Origin: Cyclospora cayetanensis
Taxonomy: Eukaryota > Apicomplexa > Conoidasida > Eucoccidiorida > Eimeriidae
Reading direction: 5' to 3'
Assembly (NCBI RefSeq): GCF_002999335.1
Contig: NW_020312481.1
Location: forward strand, 62,001 to 126,000
Length of the DNA: 64,000 bases
A program made the position numbers and the translations under genes. This document shows, in pieces, positions 12,501 through 22,839 of this stretch. Position 1 is the first letter of the stretch, and the number at the start of each line of letters is the position of its first letter. Under the pieces are notes generated by a model. The model saw only the letters and a list, made by a program, of their open reading frames with translations. It was not told the DNA's origin and did not search any database.

Positions 12501-14535
12501 TGCGCGAGGAGTCCGCACCACAGCCAGAGTTAACTCCCAGAAGAAGCAGTGGAGCGTAAGGCGTTGGGCGTAGACCACTAGCTTTTCCTTTCTTCCCGGC
12601 AGCTGCTGCGCCTTCTGAGTCTGATGCCAAGGAGGAGCGTGCAACGTGTGGTCGTCCAATGTTGTCTGTATATGCAGCTGCCCCCAGATATGCTTGCGTT
12701 CATTATTGTGTTGCCGCAGAGGTGCACCGTCATCCGCAGTTTCCATCGCTGGACTCTCCTATTCGCAAGGAGCGGCAACAAATGTTTTTCTCAGACAGCG
12801 GGTCTGTCTGCTGCTGCTGCTTTTATTGTTGCTGATGCTGCTGCTTCTATTGTTGCTGATGCTGCTGCTTTTATTGTTGCTGCTGCTGCTGCTTTTGTTG
12901 TTACTGATGCTGCTGCTCTTGTTGTTGCTGATGCTGCTGCTTTTGTTGTTACTGATGCTGCTGCTCTTGTTGTTGCTGATGCTGCTGCTTTTGTTGTTGC
13001 TGATGCTGCTGCTTTTGTTGTTGCTGATGCTGCTGCTCTTGTTGTTGCTGATGCTGCTTTTGTTGCCTATGGTTAGTTCGCGTAGCTAAGCCGGGGAGCA
13101 TAAAAAAGCCACAGGGGAGATATGGGGACTCTCTCTCTCTCTCTCTCTCCTTGAGGAAATTATATATATACTGCCGAGTTCGCTGTTTGTTTGACTGCAG
13201 GGAGTAAGCGCATCCTTACGCCGGCGCACACCGGCAGCAGCAGTTGCTTACGGAAGGCTGCGGCAGCGGCAAGCACCTTGCTGTTGCTGTTTCTGCAGCA
13301 GCAGCAGCAGCTGCACCAGCAGGGAGACAGCAGTTGAAGCGGCGTCTCCTGCAGCCTCCGCTGCAGCTGGCCACGCGCCTCACCTGTCTTTCAGTGGCGT
13401 ATATACTTCCACACGAGCCGTTGCGGAAGTTGGCTCGGAGAGGTGCTGCTGCGAGCACGAGCTGAGTGGGGTTCTTCCCCCTCTGATGTCTCTTGAGGGA
13501 GTTCACCAGCTGCTGGATATGGCGCTGCAGCGGACTGCAACGCTGGGGGCGTCCATAGTTAACAGGTATATATATATGTATATATATATATGTATATATG
13601 GCTCCTTAGCAGCAAAGCAGGACCAACCCTTTCGTCCTTTGTATGTAGCTGGTTGCACCGCTTTGTATGTATCTGGTTGCACCGCTTTGTATGTAGCTGG
13701 CTGCACCGCTTTGTATGTATCTGGCTGCACCGCTTTGTATATATCTGGTTGCACCGCTTCATATGTAGCTGGCTGCACCGCTTTGTATGTATCTGGTTGC
13801 ACCGCTTTGTATGTATCTGGCTGCACCGCTTTGTATGTATCTGGCTGCACCGCTTTGTATATATCTGGTTGCACCGCTTTGTATGTATCTGGCTGCACCG
13901 CTTTGTATGTATCTGGCTGCACCGCTTTGTATGTATCTGGCTGCACCGCTTTGTATGTATCTGGCTGCACCGCTTTGAACAGAGCTAGCTGGGGTTAACA
14001 CATGCCGCAGCAGCAGCAGCGGCAAACGCTTGCGATCTGGACTTGAACTGTGTGAGCGGTGTGCTGTTTCAGCCTTGTGGCGGGGAACATGTTGAGGGCA
14101 CACGAGGAGGCTAGCTCCCAGTTTGTGATGTTGCTGACACGCTTAGCGCGCCAGCAGCAGCAGCAGCATCACCGGCAGCAGCTGCAGCAGCATCGAAGAC
14201 CTCCACTCAGCAGCATAGGTCCCCCCTCCGTCGTTGTGCTGCAGCAGTCTCCCGGCAGGGGCGGCAGCGGCTTGTCAAAGGCTGCAGCAGAATCCAACCC
14301 TCACAGCTACTTACAGCCGCATCCCCAAGAGCGACGCAGGTCAAGTGCAGGAGCAGCAGCCAGCGCACTGTCAGCAAATGGACAGACAGCAACAGAATCG
14401 GAGGGAAAGAATGCCGCTTTCTTCGCGGCACTGCTAGAGTTCACCCGGAGACGTCTTGCGGCGCATGAGCGGCTGGCTCAGCGGCTAGGCCTCCACATAC
14501 CCCTGCTGCTCGCTGTACCCTATACAGATGCTTGA
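1..14535 (+). CDS. Giant multi-exon Gln/Leu/Ala-rich protein, 5' end outside window
   Basis: The reading frame is already open at base 1, so the 5' end is missing. Exons with matching phases are <1-2789, 3102-3371, 3602-4535, 4682-10270 (1863 codons), 10767-11033, 11307-11807, 12197-12383 and 12438-12555. Beyond this the exact joins are unclear, but coding segments continue near 12620-13071 and 13201-13565, and the last exon is 14073-14535 with a TGA. Donors such as CAG/GTGAGA and pyrimidine-rich acceptors support the joins. The product exceeds 3,500 residues. It is dominated by Leu-rich helical stretches broken by poly-Q, poly-A and poly-S runs, with no signal peptide, zinc site or catalytic motif that I could see. 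A long helical solenoid (for example a scaffold nucleoporin of the Nup188/Nup205 type) is one possibility, but this is a guess from composition. Coding status is confident; function is unknown. Confidence 0.75.
2848..3087 (+). repeat. 40-bp intronic minisatellite, six copies
   Basis: Six head-to-tail copies of a 40-bp unit begin at 2848, 2888, 2928, 2968, 3008 and 3048. Each contains the core GCGGCAGACAACA followed by GTGAGCTG. The units differ mainly in two alternating places, TTTTTG versus CGCTG and AAACAT versus ACACAT. The array lies inside the intron between exon 1 (ends 2789) and exon 2 (starts 3102) of the giant gene. Confidence 0.9.
10411..10680 (+). repeat. TATA/TACA microsatellite in intron
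   Basis: A long (TA)n/(TACATA)n low-complexity tract fills most of the intron between the exons ending at 10270 and starting at 10767 of the giant gene. Short ORFs inside it read as Tyr-Ile runs and are not real. Confidence 0.85.
11909..11995 (+). repeat. (AT)n and (GATA)n microsatellite in intron
   Basis: Two AT dinucleotide runs are followed by a GATA/GACA tetranucleotide run, within the intron after the exon ending at 11807. Confidence 0.9.
12806..13066 (+). repeat. 24-bp minisatellite encoding an octapeptide
   Basis: Nine complete 24-bp units start at 12828 and recur every 24 bases to 13043, with partial units at each end. The unit is GTTGCTGATGCTGCTGCTTT plus TGTT. Variation is confined to GCT/ACT, TTT/CTT and ATT/GTT positions. 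Because 24 is divisible by three, one frame reads as repeats of VADAAAFV and another as Leu/Met only; both stay open. The array overlaps a coding segment of the giant gene, so it may be translated. Confidence 0.9.
13129..13149 (+). repeat. (CT)n run
   Basis: About ten CT dinucleotides lie upstream of the acceptor at 13200 in the giant gene, probably part of the intron's pyrimidine-rich region. Confidence 0.9.
13638..13977 (+). repeat. 24-bp minisatellite, fourteen copies
   Basis: The core GCACCGCTTTGTATGTATCT recurs every 24 bases fourteen times. Units differ mainly at TAGCTGG/TATCTGG and GGTTGC/GGCTGC. The array sits between the donor at 13566 and the acceptor at 14072, so it is probably intronic. 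Because the period is a multiple of three and no unit contains a stop in several frames, long artificial ORFs run through it on both strands (for example LYVSGCTA repeats on plus). Confidence 0.9.
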
Positions 14536-16083
14536 AGGAGTTGTTGTACTGCGGCTGCTGCCGCTCTGTCTGTACACCTCAGGCAGCAAGGGGACTTGCT
14601 CTTGTTTGGCCAGGATGCGGCCTAAAAAGGCTAGCAGCAGGACACCCTCCCTCCTCCCCCTTTCCCCTCCGTGTTGACTGCCTCTTCCAGCAGCAGCAGC
14701 TGCTGCTGGAAGCTGCTGCTTCTGCGAGCCTCGCTGGGTGGGAATGCGCGCGTGGGTGCCGGGTTTAGCGAATGGCATATATGCACATCTCTCCATTCTT
14801 GGCGAAAGAGGACTATCTGAACGGTCGTCCAGGAAGGCCTTTGTCTCACCTTCGCGCTGGCAAGGCTCTTACGTTCTATCTATGTCCAGCGAGTGCACCC
14901 TACAGGCACGGAGTCTTAGCGCGACTGGCTGCACGTTGACTTTGACTGCGCGCAAGTGCCTGGTAGACCGCTTGCGAGACTGGATTCTAGCGACAGAGCC
15001 TTTTTTGTGTAGAAACGGTTGTCCTCGATGCTGTGACAGGCACCCGGAGTGCGCTGCATAGGGGCCTCTAAGTAAGCTTGAAGGGAAGGGGGTGGCAGCA
15101 CCAATACGCCAACGTCGGGAGGGGCAGGCCTCTCCTTAGGGAAGTCACATTAAATTAGCGTCTACCCTCTAGGACTGCCGCTTGCCAGTCACACCCACCC
15201 CCTTCAACTGCCTGCCAGGCCTCAAGTTCTATTTCACCGTCCATACAGTTGGGCTGCCGTGCCCTGCGGACTGACTGCCTTTGACTGTGGCGCTTTTCTG
15301 GGGGCGTGTTGCCTCTCTACCTGACAGTTTCTGCCATCGTTCTCTCCCTCTCTCTCATCTCTGTCTCCGCCAACCTAACTTGTGTGTTCTCCCCCTCAAG
15401 ATTACCCAAACTGCCGTATCGCCCTCCTCCGCGTTTGAACGGCCATGCCCCCTTGTCTGGCATCTGCAATTGGCAATACTTCCGACAACTCCCACTGCCC
15501 CGCCCGCCATCTGCCTTCGGCGGCAGCAAATTAACGTAACCATTTAGGCTAGTCTCTAGCTACGGTGCGCAAAGTGTCTCTTGCTGGCATGGGGGCCTTG
15601 CCCACACGCGCAGGGAGAGCGAGCACCCTTCCCTCCCCGCTGCGTCCAGCAGCCCGCCAAGGTGCTACCCCCATGATGTAACAATGCAGAGGCAAAGGAA
15701 AGGCCTGCCGCAAGCTCCCTGTTACAGCAGCAGCCATGATAGTCGAAAGAGAAGATGGTGTATGGGCTAATTAGGAAGTCGGAATTCTGCCAGAGCCGTT
15801 GCCGCTACTGCTGCTGACTGACCTGGCAGTTGGGTCGGCCCATCGCAGGGGGTCGTGTAGGAGGTAGTAGGGGAACCAGCCATTCCTAATAAAGCACCAG
15901 AGCATGGTCGCAACATGCATGTCATGAGCGTGCAGCAGCTATAGCTAGAGCAAGAGCAAGAGCAAGAGCAAGAGCAGCACTCAACTTCGCCAACTCATCA
16001 CCCGCATGAGAGAGTGCAGCAGATGCAAGCGGAAGAGTCATACAGCAGTGGCGTGAGGAATAATTGCAGCTACAGATGTAGTT
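14536..16083. other. Convergent intergenic region, no gene recognised
   Basis: This lies between the 3' end of the giant plus-strand gene and the last clear exon of the minus-strand Q-rich gene. It contains short CTG runs near 14,690 and a (GAGCAA)n run near 15,945-15,975. Since the minus gene's last recognised exon ends on a splice-donor-like sequence, one or more of its 3' exons may lie here, but none could be picked out. Confidence 0.5.
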
Positions 16084-18193
16084 TTACCTTTGGGGGTCCC
16101 CGCGAATGCTGCCAAAAACCCATCCATCTTTCTGGTGGATCAACACCTCCACACTCTCTCCTCTATGGCAGCGAAGCAGCGCAGGATGCGCAAGACTGGC
16201 AGCAACATTCGCCGTCGCAGGTTCACTACTGCCACTGCCACACGGACTATCCCTCCTGTTTTCATGGCAGCAGCCCTCTCCAGAGGCAACCCCATATATC
16301 GATGCGCCGCCGTAGCAGACCAACTGCTGCGGCTGCTGCTGTTGCTCCTGCTGCAGTCTTGGGGGCATGCTGGAATGGCAATAGTCTCGATCCTGTTGCT
16401 GAAGCTGTTGCAGTTGCTGCTGCGTGTCCTCAACTAACTCGCCTCCCCAGCACCAGCGCAGCTCACAGACCTGCACTTCCGACGGGATAACGTGCAGGAT
16501 GGCGCACAGTGGCTGCCCCTGCTGCCTTTGCTGCTGCTGCAGCAGCAGCAGCTGCTGCTGCTGCGGCGGCGTGTATCGCCAGCAGTAACACCCGTCCGTG
16601 CGAGGGGGGAGGGGTTGTTGTTGGGGCTGTTGTTGGTGTTGTTGTTGGTGCTGTTGTTGCCCACCTGGTAGAGCCGCGACACTTCTCCTAGGGACAAGAT
16701 CCGACTGCTCTGAACCAGCGATGGCATACCGCCGTGCAGCCGTGGGAATGAAGTGCTGCTGCTGCTGCTGAAGAGCAGTCGGCTCCCCCCCTCGAGCAGC
16801 AGCGGCAGAAGCATCCACAACATATCCCGGCAGGCTCTGTGTTGTTGCTGCAGCGGCCTCTGCTGCTGCCTGTGAGATGTTGCGTGCGGAGGCGTACCAG
16901 GGGCTTGCATCCCGGAGAGACGGCAAGAAAGGCGCACTGGGAGGGGTGGTATTGTGACTGTTGTTGGTGCTGCTGGTTTGCTCGTAGAGAGCCCACGCTT
17001 CCTCCCGTGGCTGCTGGAAGTACTGTTGCTGCTGTGGCTCAGACTGTTGCTGCTGCCGCTGGAAAGAAAGCGCGGCAAGCTGCCTGTTCCCCACTCCTAA
17101 AATGCATGCAGCGATATCTGGAAGCCCCAGGACGCCTGTCCGTGGGCTAGCAGCCTCGTCGTTGTCTCTCTCCTGCCTGCTGGAAGTGCATGCGACAGCA
17201 GGCATGGCAGCTGCAGGGAGAAACACCGCATCGGGGATGCTGCCTTGCAGGGGATCTGGAAAGGAAGATCCAACAGACGCGGCTGTCATCGCCGTAGCGG
17301 GGGAATTCCCGAATCGCGGCTGCCTCTGTTGTTGCTGCTGCGTTTGTTGCTGCTGTGTTTGCTGCTGCGTTTGCTGCTGTTGTTGCTGTGTTTGCTGCTG
17401 CTGTTGCTGCGTTTGCTGGAGGAGCTGCAAGTGCTGTTGGTGCTGGAGAAACTGCTGCTCGTGCTGTTGTTGTGCTGTAGACGCGAAGGGCCATACACCT
17501 GGAGGCGCGCCTGTCCTCGAGGTGTTCAAGGATCCTTCCAAGGATGGCATACAGAGCGCCTCGTCTCGAGGACGAGACGATCCCCACACTGCTCCAGCGG
17601 CTGAATCTGCAGCATTCGCGACGAAGAAATTGTGCCTTCCATTTGCATCTGCTGCCGAGGAGACAGATGCAGTGAACACCCCTCCCCCTCCCGCTCCCCC
17701 TCCTCCTATGAGGAAGAGGGGGGGCGCGTCTGCAGGACTGCTGCTGACGCTACTGCTGCCATCCCCCCCACTGCCGAGTGCTCCCCCCACTTGATATGCA
17801 CTGTGACGCCTATTGGGAGAAGCGAGCTGGCCACTGCTGCTGTTCATGCTGCTCGTGTTGTTGCTGTTGCCGTTGCTGCTGCTGCTGCTGTTCATGCTGC
17901 TGTTGTTGTTGCTGTTGTTACTGTTGCTGTTGTTACTGTTGCTGTTGTTGCTGTTGCTGTTGTTGCTGCCAGAAGGACCAATTGGAACGCGATATCCAGG
18001 ACACAACCAGCTGCCGTTGTTGCTAACTGCAGCAGTGCAGGTACTGCCGAAAGAGAATACACGGCGATTTCTTGACGCCATGTCGGGGGCTGTTGAGGCT
18101 GCTGCGTCTGCTTGTGCTACTGCCGACGCTGCAGAAGAGGGAGAAAGAACACCAGTTTCTTCCGCAGCGTAGGAAGAAGCTTGCTGTTGTTGT

Positions 18194-18231
<38 letters not shown>

Positions 18232-20622
18232 TTGTTGCTGAAGGAAGGCAACAGCAGCGCTAGAGCCGCCATACGCCTGCTGTCTGTCCTCTCGCTTGGC
18301 TCCTCCCCTGCCCTGATGCAAGGAGGCATCGCTTCTGCCGTTGCTGTTGCTGTTGCTGTTAGTATTGCTGCTCACAGGTTTCAGTGGTGCACTGTCCAAG
18401 GGATAATCCTTCCCTTCTAGACTTGCGCAAACTTCTGCAGCAGCAGAAGCAGAAGCAGCAACTGCAGCGGGCACCGATGCGGTTGCAGATTCTCTCGAAG
18501 CGCTGCTAGGCGAAGAAGTGGCGGTGCTGCAGCGTGAGACGGGGGGCATTTTGGAGCTCTCCTGTTGCTGTTGCTGTTGCTGCTGTTGTTGCAGCTGTTG
18601 CAGCTCTGCACTGCAAGATGATAAACCCGGTGCCGCTGAGATGGCAGAAGCTGCTTTCCGGAGGTCACTTGCTGCAACGCGTGCGAAAGGCTCGCATACA
18701 GCGGCAATGTTGCTGCCGTCGAAGGTTGTTCCCAGGGTTTGCTGCTGATGCTCGGGGGGCTGCTGTTGCTGCTGCTCGCGCGGGTGGTGCTGGTGGTGGG
18801 GTTGCTGCTGCTGTGCCTGCTCGACGGACGACGCAGCGAAGCAGGCATCTGCGGCTCTGCAAGAACGCAGACCAGCGACGGATGCAGAGGGAGACGCAGC
18901 TTTTCGCACATCAGCTGCAACGACGCGATCAAAGGGGGCAGCAAGCTGCAGCAGAAGCTGCTGCTGATGGAGAACGCCACAGCTGAGTCCGCTGCTGCTG
19001 CTTCTGCTGCCTGGACTGCTGCTGCCCGTCTCGCTTGTCAGACTGTCGATACTGCGTCGGCGTCCATTGAAGCTGCAGGGATCATCGGCACACGTGCTGC
19101 TATCGCTGAGACGGCAGCTGCTGCTGCCACAGGTGGCCCCTGCTCCTCCCTGATGCTGCTGCTGCTGCAACAACGCCGCATGCAGCCGCCTGTCAAGAGG
19201 ATCTCGATACACCCCCAGGCAGCTACCTAGCCACGGATGCGCAGCAGCTGCAGCGTCGGGACCACTTGCTGAAGGAAGCGACGGCCTTGCGCTCTTGCTG
19301 TTGCTGCTGTCTGCGATTTTTGCAACGAGCTGCTTGGGCTGCTGCTGCTGCACCTGCTGCTGCACCTGCTGGACCTGCTCTTGGAGCTGCTGAGCATTGC
19401 GGGTAGCCGCATCCTCCTTCGCATCCGAAAGAAACCCCTCCCCTTGAGCATCCTGCATGCAGCATACAGCGGCAGTCCCACACCCAACGACGCATCAGAA
19501 ACGATGACGCGACGCCACGACCTTTCGGAAGCCTGCAAACGACGCATACTGCGGCGGCACGATAGTCAGCACGAAAGTGTCCTCGCAAATTTTGTAACCT
19601 CTGCTGCTGCTTCTCCTGCTCCTCCTCCGGTCTGGAGTGTATATACTGCCCTTCGTCAGGTGTGATACGAACCTCTGAGGTCGAATATGCGCCTGCACAG
19701 GCTACCGTCTCTTTGGCAGAAGTCTTGCCACCCCCAAGAGTCCAAACTGCGGAAAGCGAATAGCGCACGAAGCGGCGGTGAGCGCATGCAGAGCTGCTTC
19801 TGCCACGGCAGCTGCAACAGACAGCACACATGCCATGAATCCTGCAGCCACCAGCAAAGCGAAACTGGTCTTTTCCCCGCCCAGAGGGCTAGAGACTCTA
19901 CCTGAGAGGCGCTGTTTAAGGCCTTGAAGCTGCTGCAAAGTCTCCTGCATGGATGCGTCGGGGGCAGGAGACGGTGCGGTAGGTGCTGCGGTGCCTGCTG
20001 CAGTGTCTGCCGCAGCAGGACGACCTAGTGGATCGCACACAGACCAAAAACATCTGACACGAGATCCGGCGTTAAAACACGCAATACAGCGCAATACTGA
20101 TGACACGGGCACTGCCGAAACAGGGAGTATGCAAAACGCACAACAGCATCCTATGGGAGGCTGGAAGTCTCCTGTCGCAGATATCTGTTGCCGCTGAAGA
20201 GTGGATATGACGCAGGAGGAGGAAGGGAGGGAGAAGAGGGAGGAAGATGAAAGGAAAGAAGAGGAGAAGAAGGAGAAGGAGAGGAAGAGGAAATGGAGAA
20301 GGAAGACGAGAAGGAAGAAGAGAAGGAAGAGGAAATGGAGAAGGGACACAAATAGAAAAGGGCCGTTCCATGAAAGCTTACTCATAAGATTTGATTCGTC
20401 CCGCCTTAGTTCTGCCTGCGTATGTTGTTGTTGCTGCTGCTGCATATCGTGTTGTTGGTCTTGTTGCGAGTCGTTGTGATGCGGCATCCCCTCTTTCTCT
20501 TGTTGCTGGTGGATGCCAGGATGCGGCATAGGCGAATGGGCGTTTTTTTCGTATGAAGAGACGCAGCAGCGGATATCTCGCTGCACTAGTGTGTTCAACT
20601 GCCCTTGAAGGTGCTCGCCCAT
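16084..20622 (-). CDS. Q/S/N-rich multi-exon protein of unknown function
   Basis: Exon 1 (20622-20382, starting MGEHLQGQ) and exon 2 (20024-19902, predicted coil ETLQQLQGLKQRLS) join in phase across an intron holding a long pyrimidine tract. After exon 2 the frame continues into a hydrophobic stretch (about 19880-19760, FALLVAAGFMACVLS) that could be a membrane segment. The middle joins are uncertain. The largest exon runs from about 19458 to 16084 (1124 codons) and contains long Q runs, an N/S-rich block and G-rich blocks. Near its end is an SH3-like stretch (HRGESVEVLIHQKDGWVFG). The apparent stop at 16084 lies inside AG/GTAAAA, a good splice donor, so the true C-terminus is probably in a further exon. 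I do not recognise the family. Coding is likely; the model is incomplete. Confidence 0.55.
20213..20345 (+). repeat. Homopurine tract (GA-rich), pyrimidine on the gene strand
   Basis: About 130 bases are almost entirely G and A on plus, built of GAGGAA/GAAGGA-like blocks. It lies in the first intron of the minus-strand Q-rich gene, where it reads as an unusually long pyrimidine tract. The small ORFs across it (Lys/Glu-rich on plus, Phe/Ser/Leu-rich on minus) are composition artefacts. Confidence 0.85.
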
Positions 20623-22494
20623 TGTGACAGCAATGCGTTTGCCGACGATGGGGGGATCCCGTAAGGCGTCTGGGGGCAGCTGCTGCTGCAGCCGGTGGGG
20701 GCAGCTGCTGCTGCAGCCACTGGAGAAAAGGAGTTGAGGGTGAGGCGCTGCGGCAGCGCAACGCCTCTGCGACGTCTCCTAAATGCTGCCCTTCCTCTGA
20801 AGCGGCGGCAACGGCCACCGTCTAGAGGAGGGAAGGCGGATGGAGCAGCGGCGCAGAGTGCGTGCCGGGTATTTGCAGGCGTTCTCTTCTGCCGGGAGTC
20901 TTAGAGACCGCTTCAACTGACTGCTCAACTGCCTAGGCGGGCAGTGTGTGGCGTTCCTCACTGCAGCCAGCGGGAAGACGGCGCCTCCTTGCGTGGGAGG
21001 GAGAGACCGACGCAGCGGCAGCCGTGTATTGGCTGGACTGTAATCCTGCAAAATTGCTGCTGCTGCCACTCCAACAGGTCTGAAATTGTTGTTGCCGAAG
21101 TTGATACACTGCGCTGACTACGGGGCGATAGAATGAAAGTGATCCGATACGCGGCGCTCGGCTCCTGCTGCGGCGGCTGCTGTTGCCGCCGTTGCTTTAG
21201 CAGCCCCGTACAGATGGTATGTAGGTATCACTGCAATAACGAAATTCGGGTGTAAGAAGACAGGAAAAACGGCTTTGCTGTCCGTGGAGATGCTCGTGCG
21301 GCGGTTGCTCCGGCAGCAGCGGCAGCAGCAGCAGCTGCTGCTGCTGCCGCTGCTGCCGCTCTGCTGCTGCTACATTCAATACCACACCGCCTCCCGAGAA
21401 GCCAAGCACGGACGTGAAAGACGAGACGTCTTTATTCATGTGAGTTCGTAATGCCTCTAAATGCAAGATACCAAGTAGAATTGATCCGGCAGCTCGTCAT
21501 GAGCTCGTGTAGGAGCAACAACAACGACCACACATAAGGTAGCAGCAGCAATAAAGGGAACGCTCGGTGACCGTGAAGGGATGTACAGTCTCCCCCACAT
21601 TAGGAGTCCCGTTCTAGTGTTTCACGCCTCCTTATCCTGCGTCTTTATTTCAGGAAACCCCCATAGGTGTCTATGAGCCGTTTTGGGTTGCCTCTAATAA
21701 CACTCCTGGTTCCGCGGCACGGTGGCACTTGGTTACAACTTTACATGTGTACATATACATAGTGGAGGGAGTCGTCTAAAACCGCTGCAACAGAGGCGCT
21801 GGCGATTCGCCCAACTTCAAGCCTAATGCCACGCCACCACTGCTGTCTACTGTATACGTAGCATCCAGTAACCCCTCTAAGGGGGGCAAATATGCTCGAT
21901 GCGAAGCAGTGGTGACACTAGCAGCCACAGAGAAAGCACCAAATTGCTGCACAACACAAAAGTAGCAAGAACGGCTGCGGTCTCTGCTTGCGTTGGTGCT
22001 GCTGCGGACTTAGTTGCCTCTTCGTATTCTGAAGAGCCTCGATTCTTCCGTAGAGCGGTCTGGGGCAACATACCAGCGGGCATCCGCCGGCTGTTGAGCT
22101 AGGTAAATCTTTCTCAAGTAGCGACACTTGCTAAACGAGTTTGTCACGAGGCCAATCCAGGCTTAGCTGTCACTTAATACCATGACGCAGCTGGCGACAG
22201 CCAGCAGCGGTGAGTGGCCTGAGCCTCATGCCCCAGCGACAGCACCAGCACGGTGCACACGCTTCGGCGCCTGCAGTACTGTTTCCCCTGCAACAACAGG
22301 AATGCAGCAACAGGAGGAGACGAAGCAGCGTGATCATTATTCTGGGCTGTAACTCGCAGCTGACTTAGAATAAAGACACATCTTCAGAGGGCCCAGAAAG
22401 ATGGTGTACCTCCTTCTAAGGGGGTATCTCCATGTCAATTATGCTTTTGGGGCCCCCTCGGGTCCCTTTACAGAACGGTTCGTTCTCCTGTCTC
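20623..22494. other. Non-coding stretch, repeat-rich to repeat-poor transition
   Basis: There is no convincing gene. The first part is the upstream region of the minus-strand Q-rich gene. A dense CTG/CCG block lies at about 21,170-21,375. After that, the trinucleotide repeats characteristic of the first 21 kb largely stop. Confidence 0.5.
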
Positions 22495-22839
22495 TCATGC
22501 ATGCTGCTTTGAGAAGCTGCGGTAATCCGTAGCTAGCAGCAGGAATATACAAGGTTTTTCACCAGCGCAGAGCCACTCTGCAAGCTCCCGCGCTGCCACT
22601 CCTGCAGCTGGCCCTGGTGTAAGGAACCCCAACAGAAAGAGACAGAAGGAGGTCTCGACGACACTTTCTTTTATCCTGCAGCACGTGGTAGTAAGACCGA
22701 AGCGCCCAAGGGTAGCGGAAGCGGCGAGGGTCTGAAGTATTTCAGGCATGCCCATGCTTGCGTTCCGCAGGCCCATCTTGTGTAGACCCTTGGACGCTTG
22801 CAAAGCTCCTGAGAAAAGGATCCCAGGAGGCTTTGACAA
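22495..22839 (-). CDS. Possible exon or small hypothetical protein
   Basis: A 114-codon open frame begins MSKPPGILFSG and contains a hydrophobic stretch (SFCLFLLGFLTPGPAAG). It looks protein-like in composition, but it lies opposite plus-strand frames starting at 22748 and 22758 that also look coding, so only one strand is likely right. No family recognised. Listed so the alternative is not lost. Confidence 0.2.
   Translation of the reverse strand: MSKPPGILFSGALQASKGLHKMGLRNASMGMPEILQTLAASATLGRFGLTTTCCRIKESVVETSFCLFLLGFLTPGPAAGVAARELAEWLCAGEKPCIFLLLATDYRSFSKQHA

Noticed and set aside
13503..14103. Four long ORFs of YKAVQPDT, LYVSGCTA and similar repeats on both strands
   Set aside because: They are the 24-bp minisatellite read in different frames; position and flanking splice sites put it in an intron.
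20072..20479. Lys/Glu-rich and Phe/Ser/Leu-rich ORFs
   Set aside because: They are translations of the homopurine tract; the latter mimics a membrane protein.
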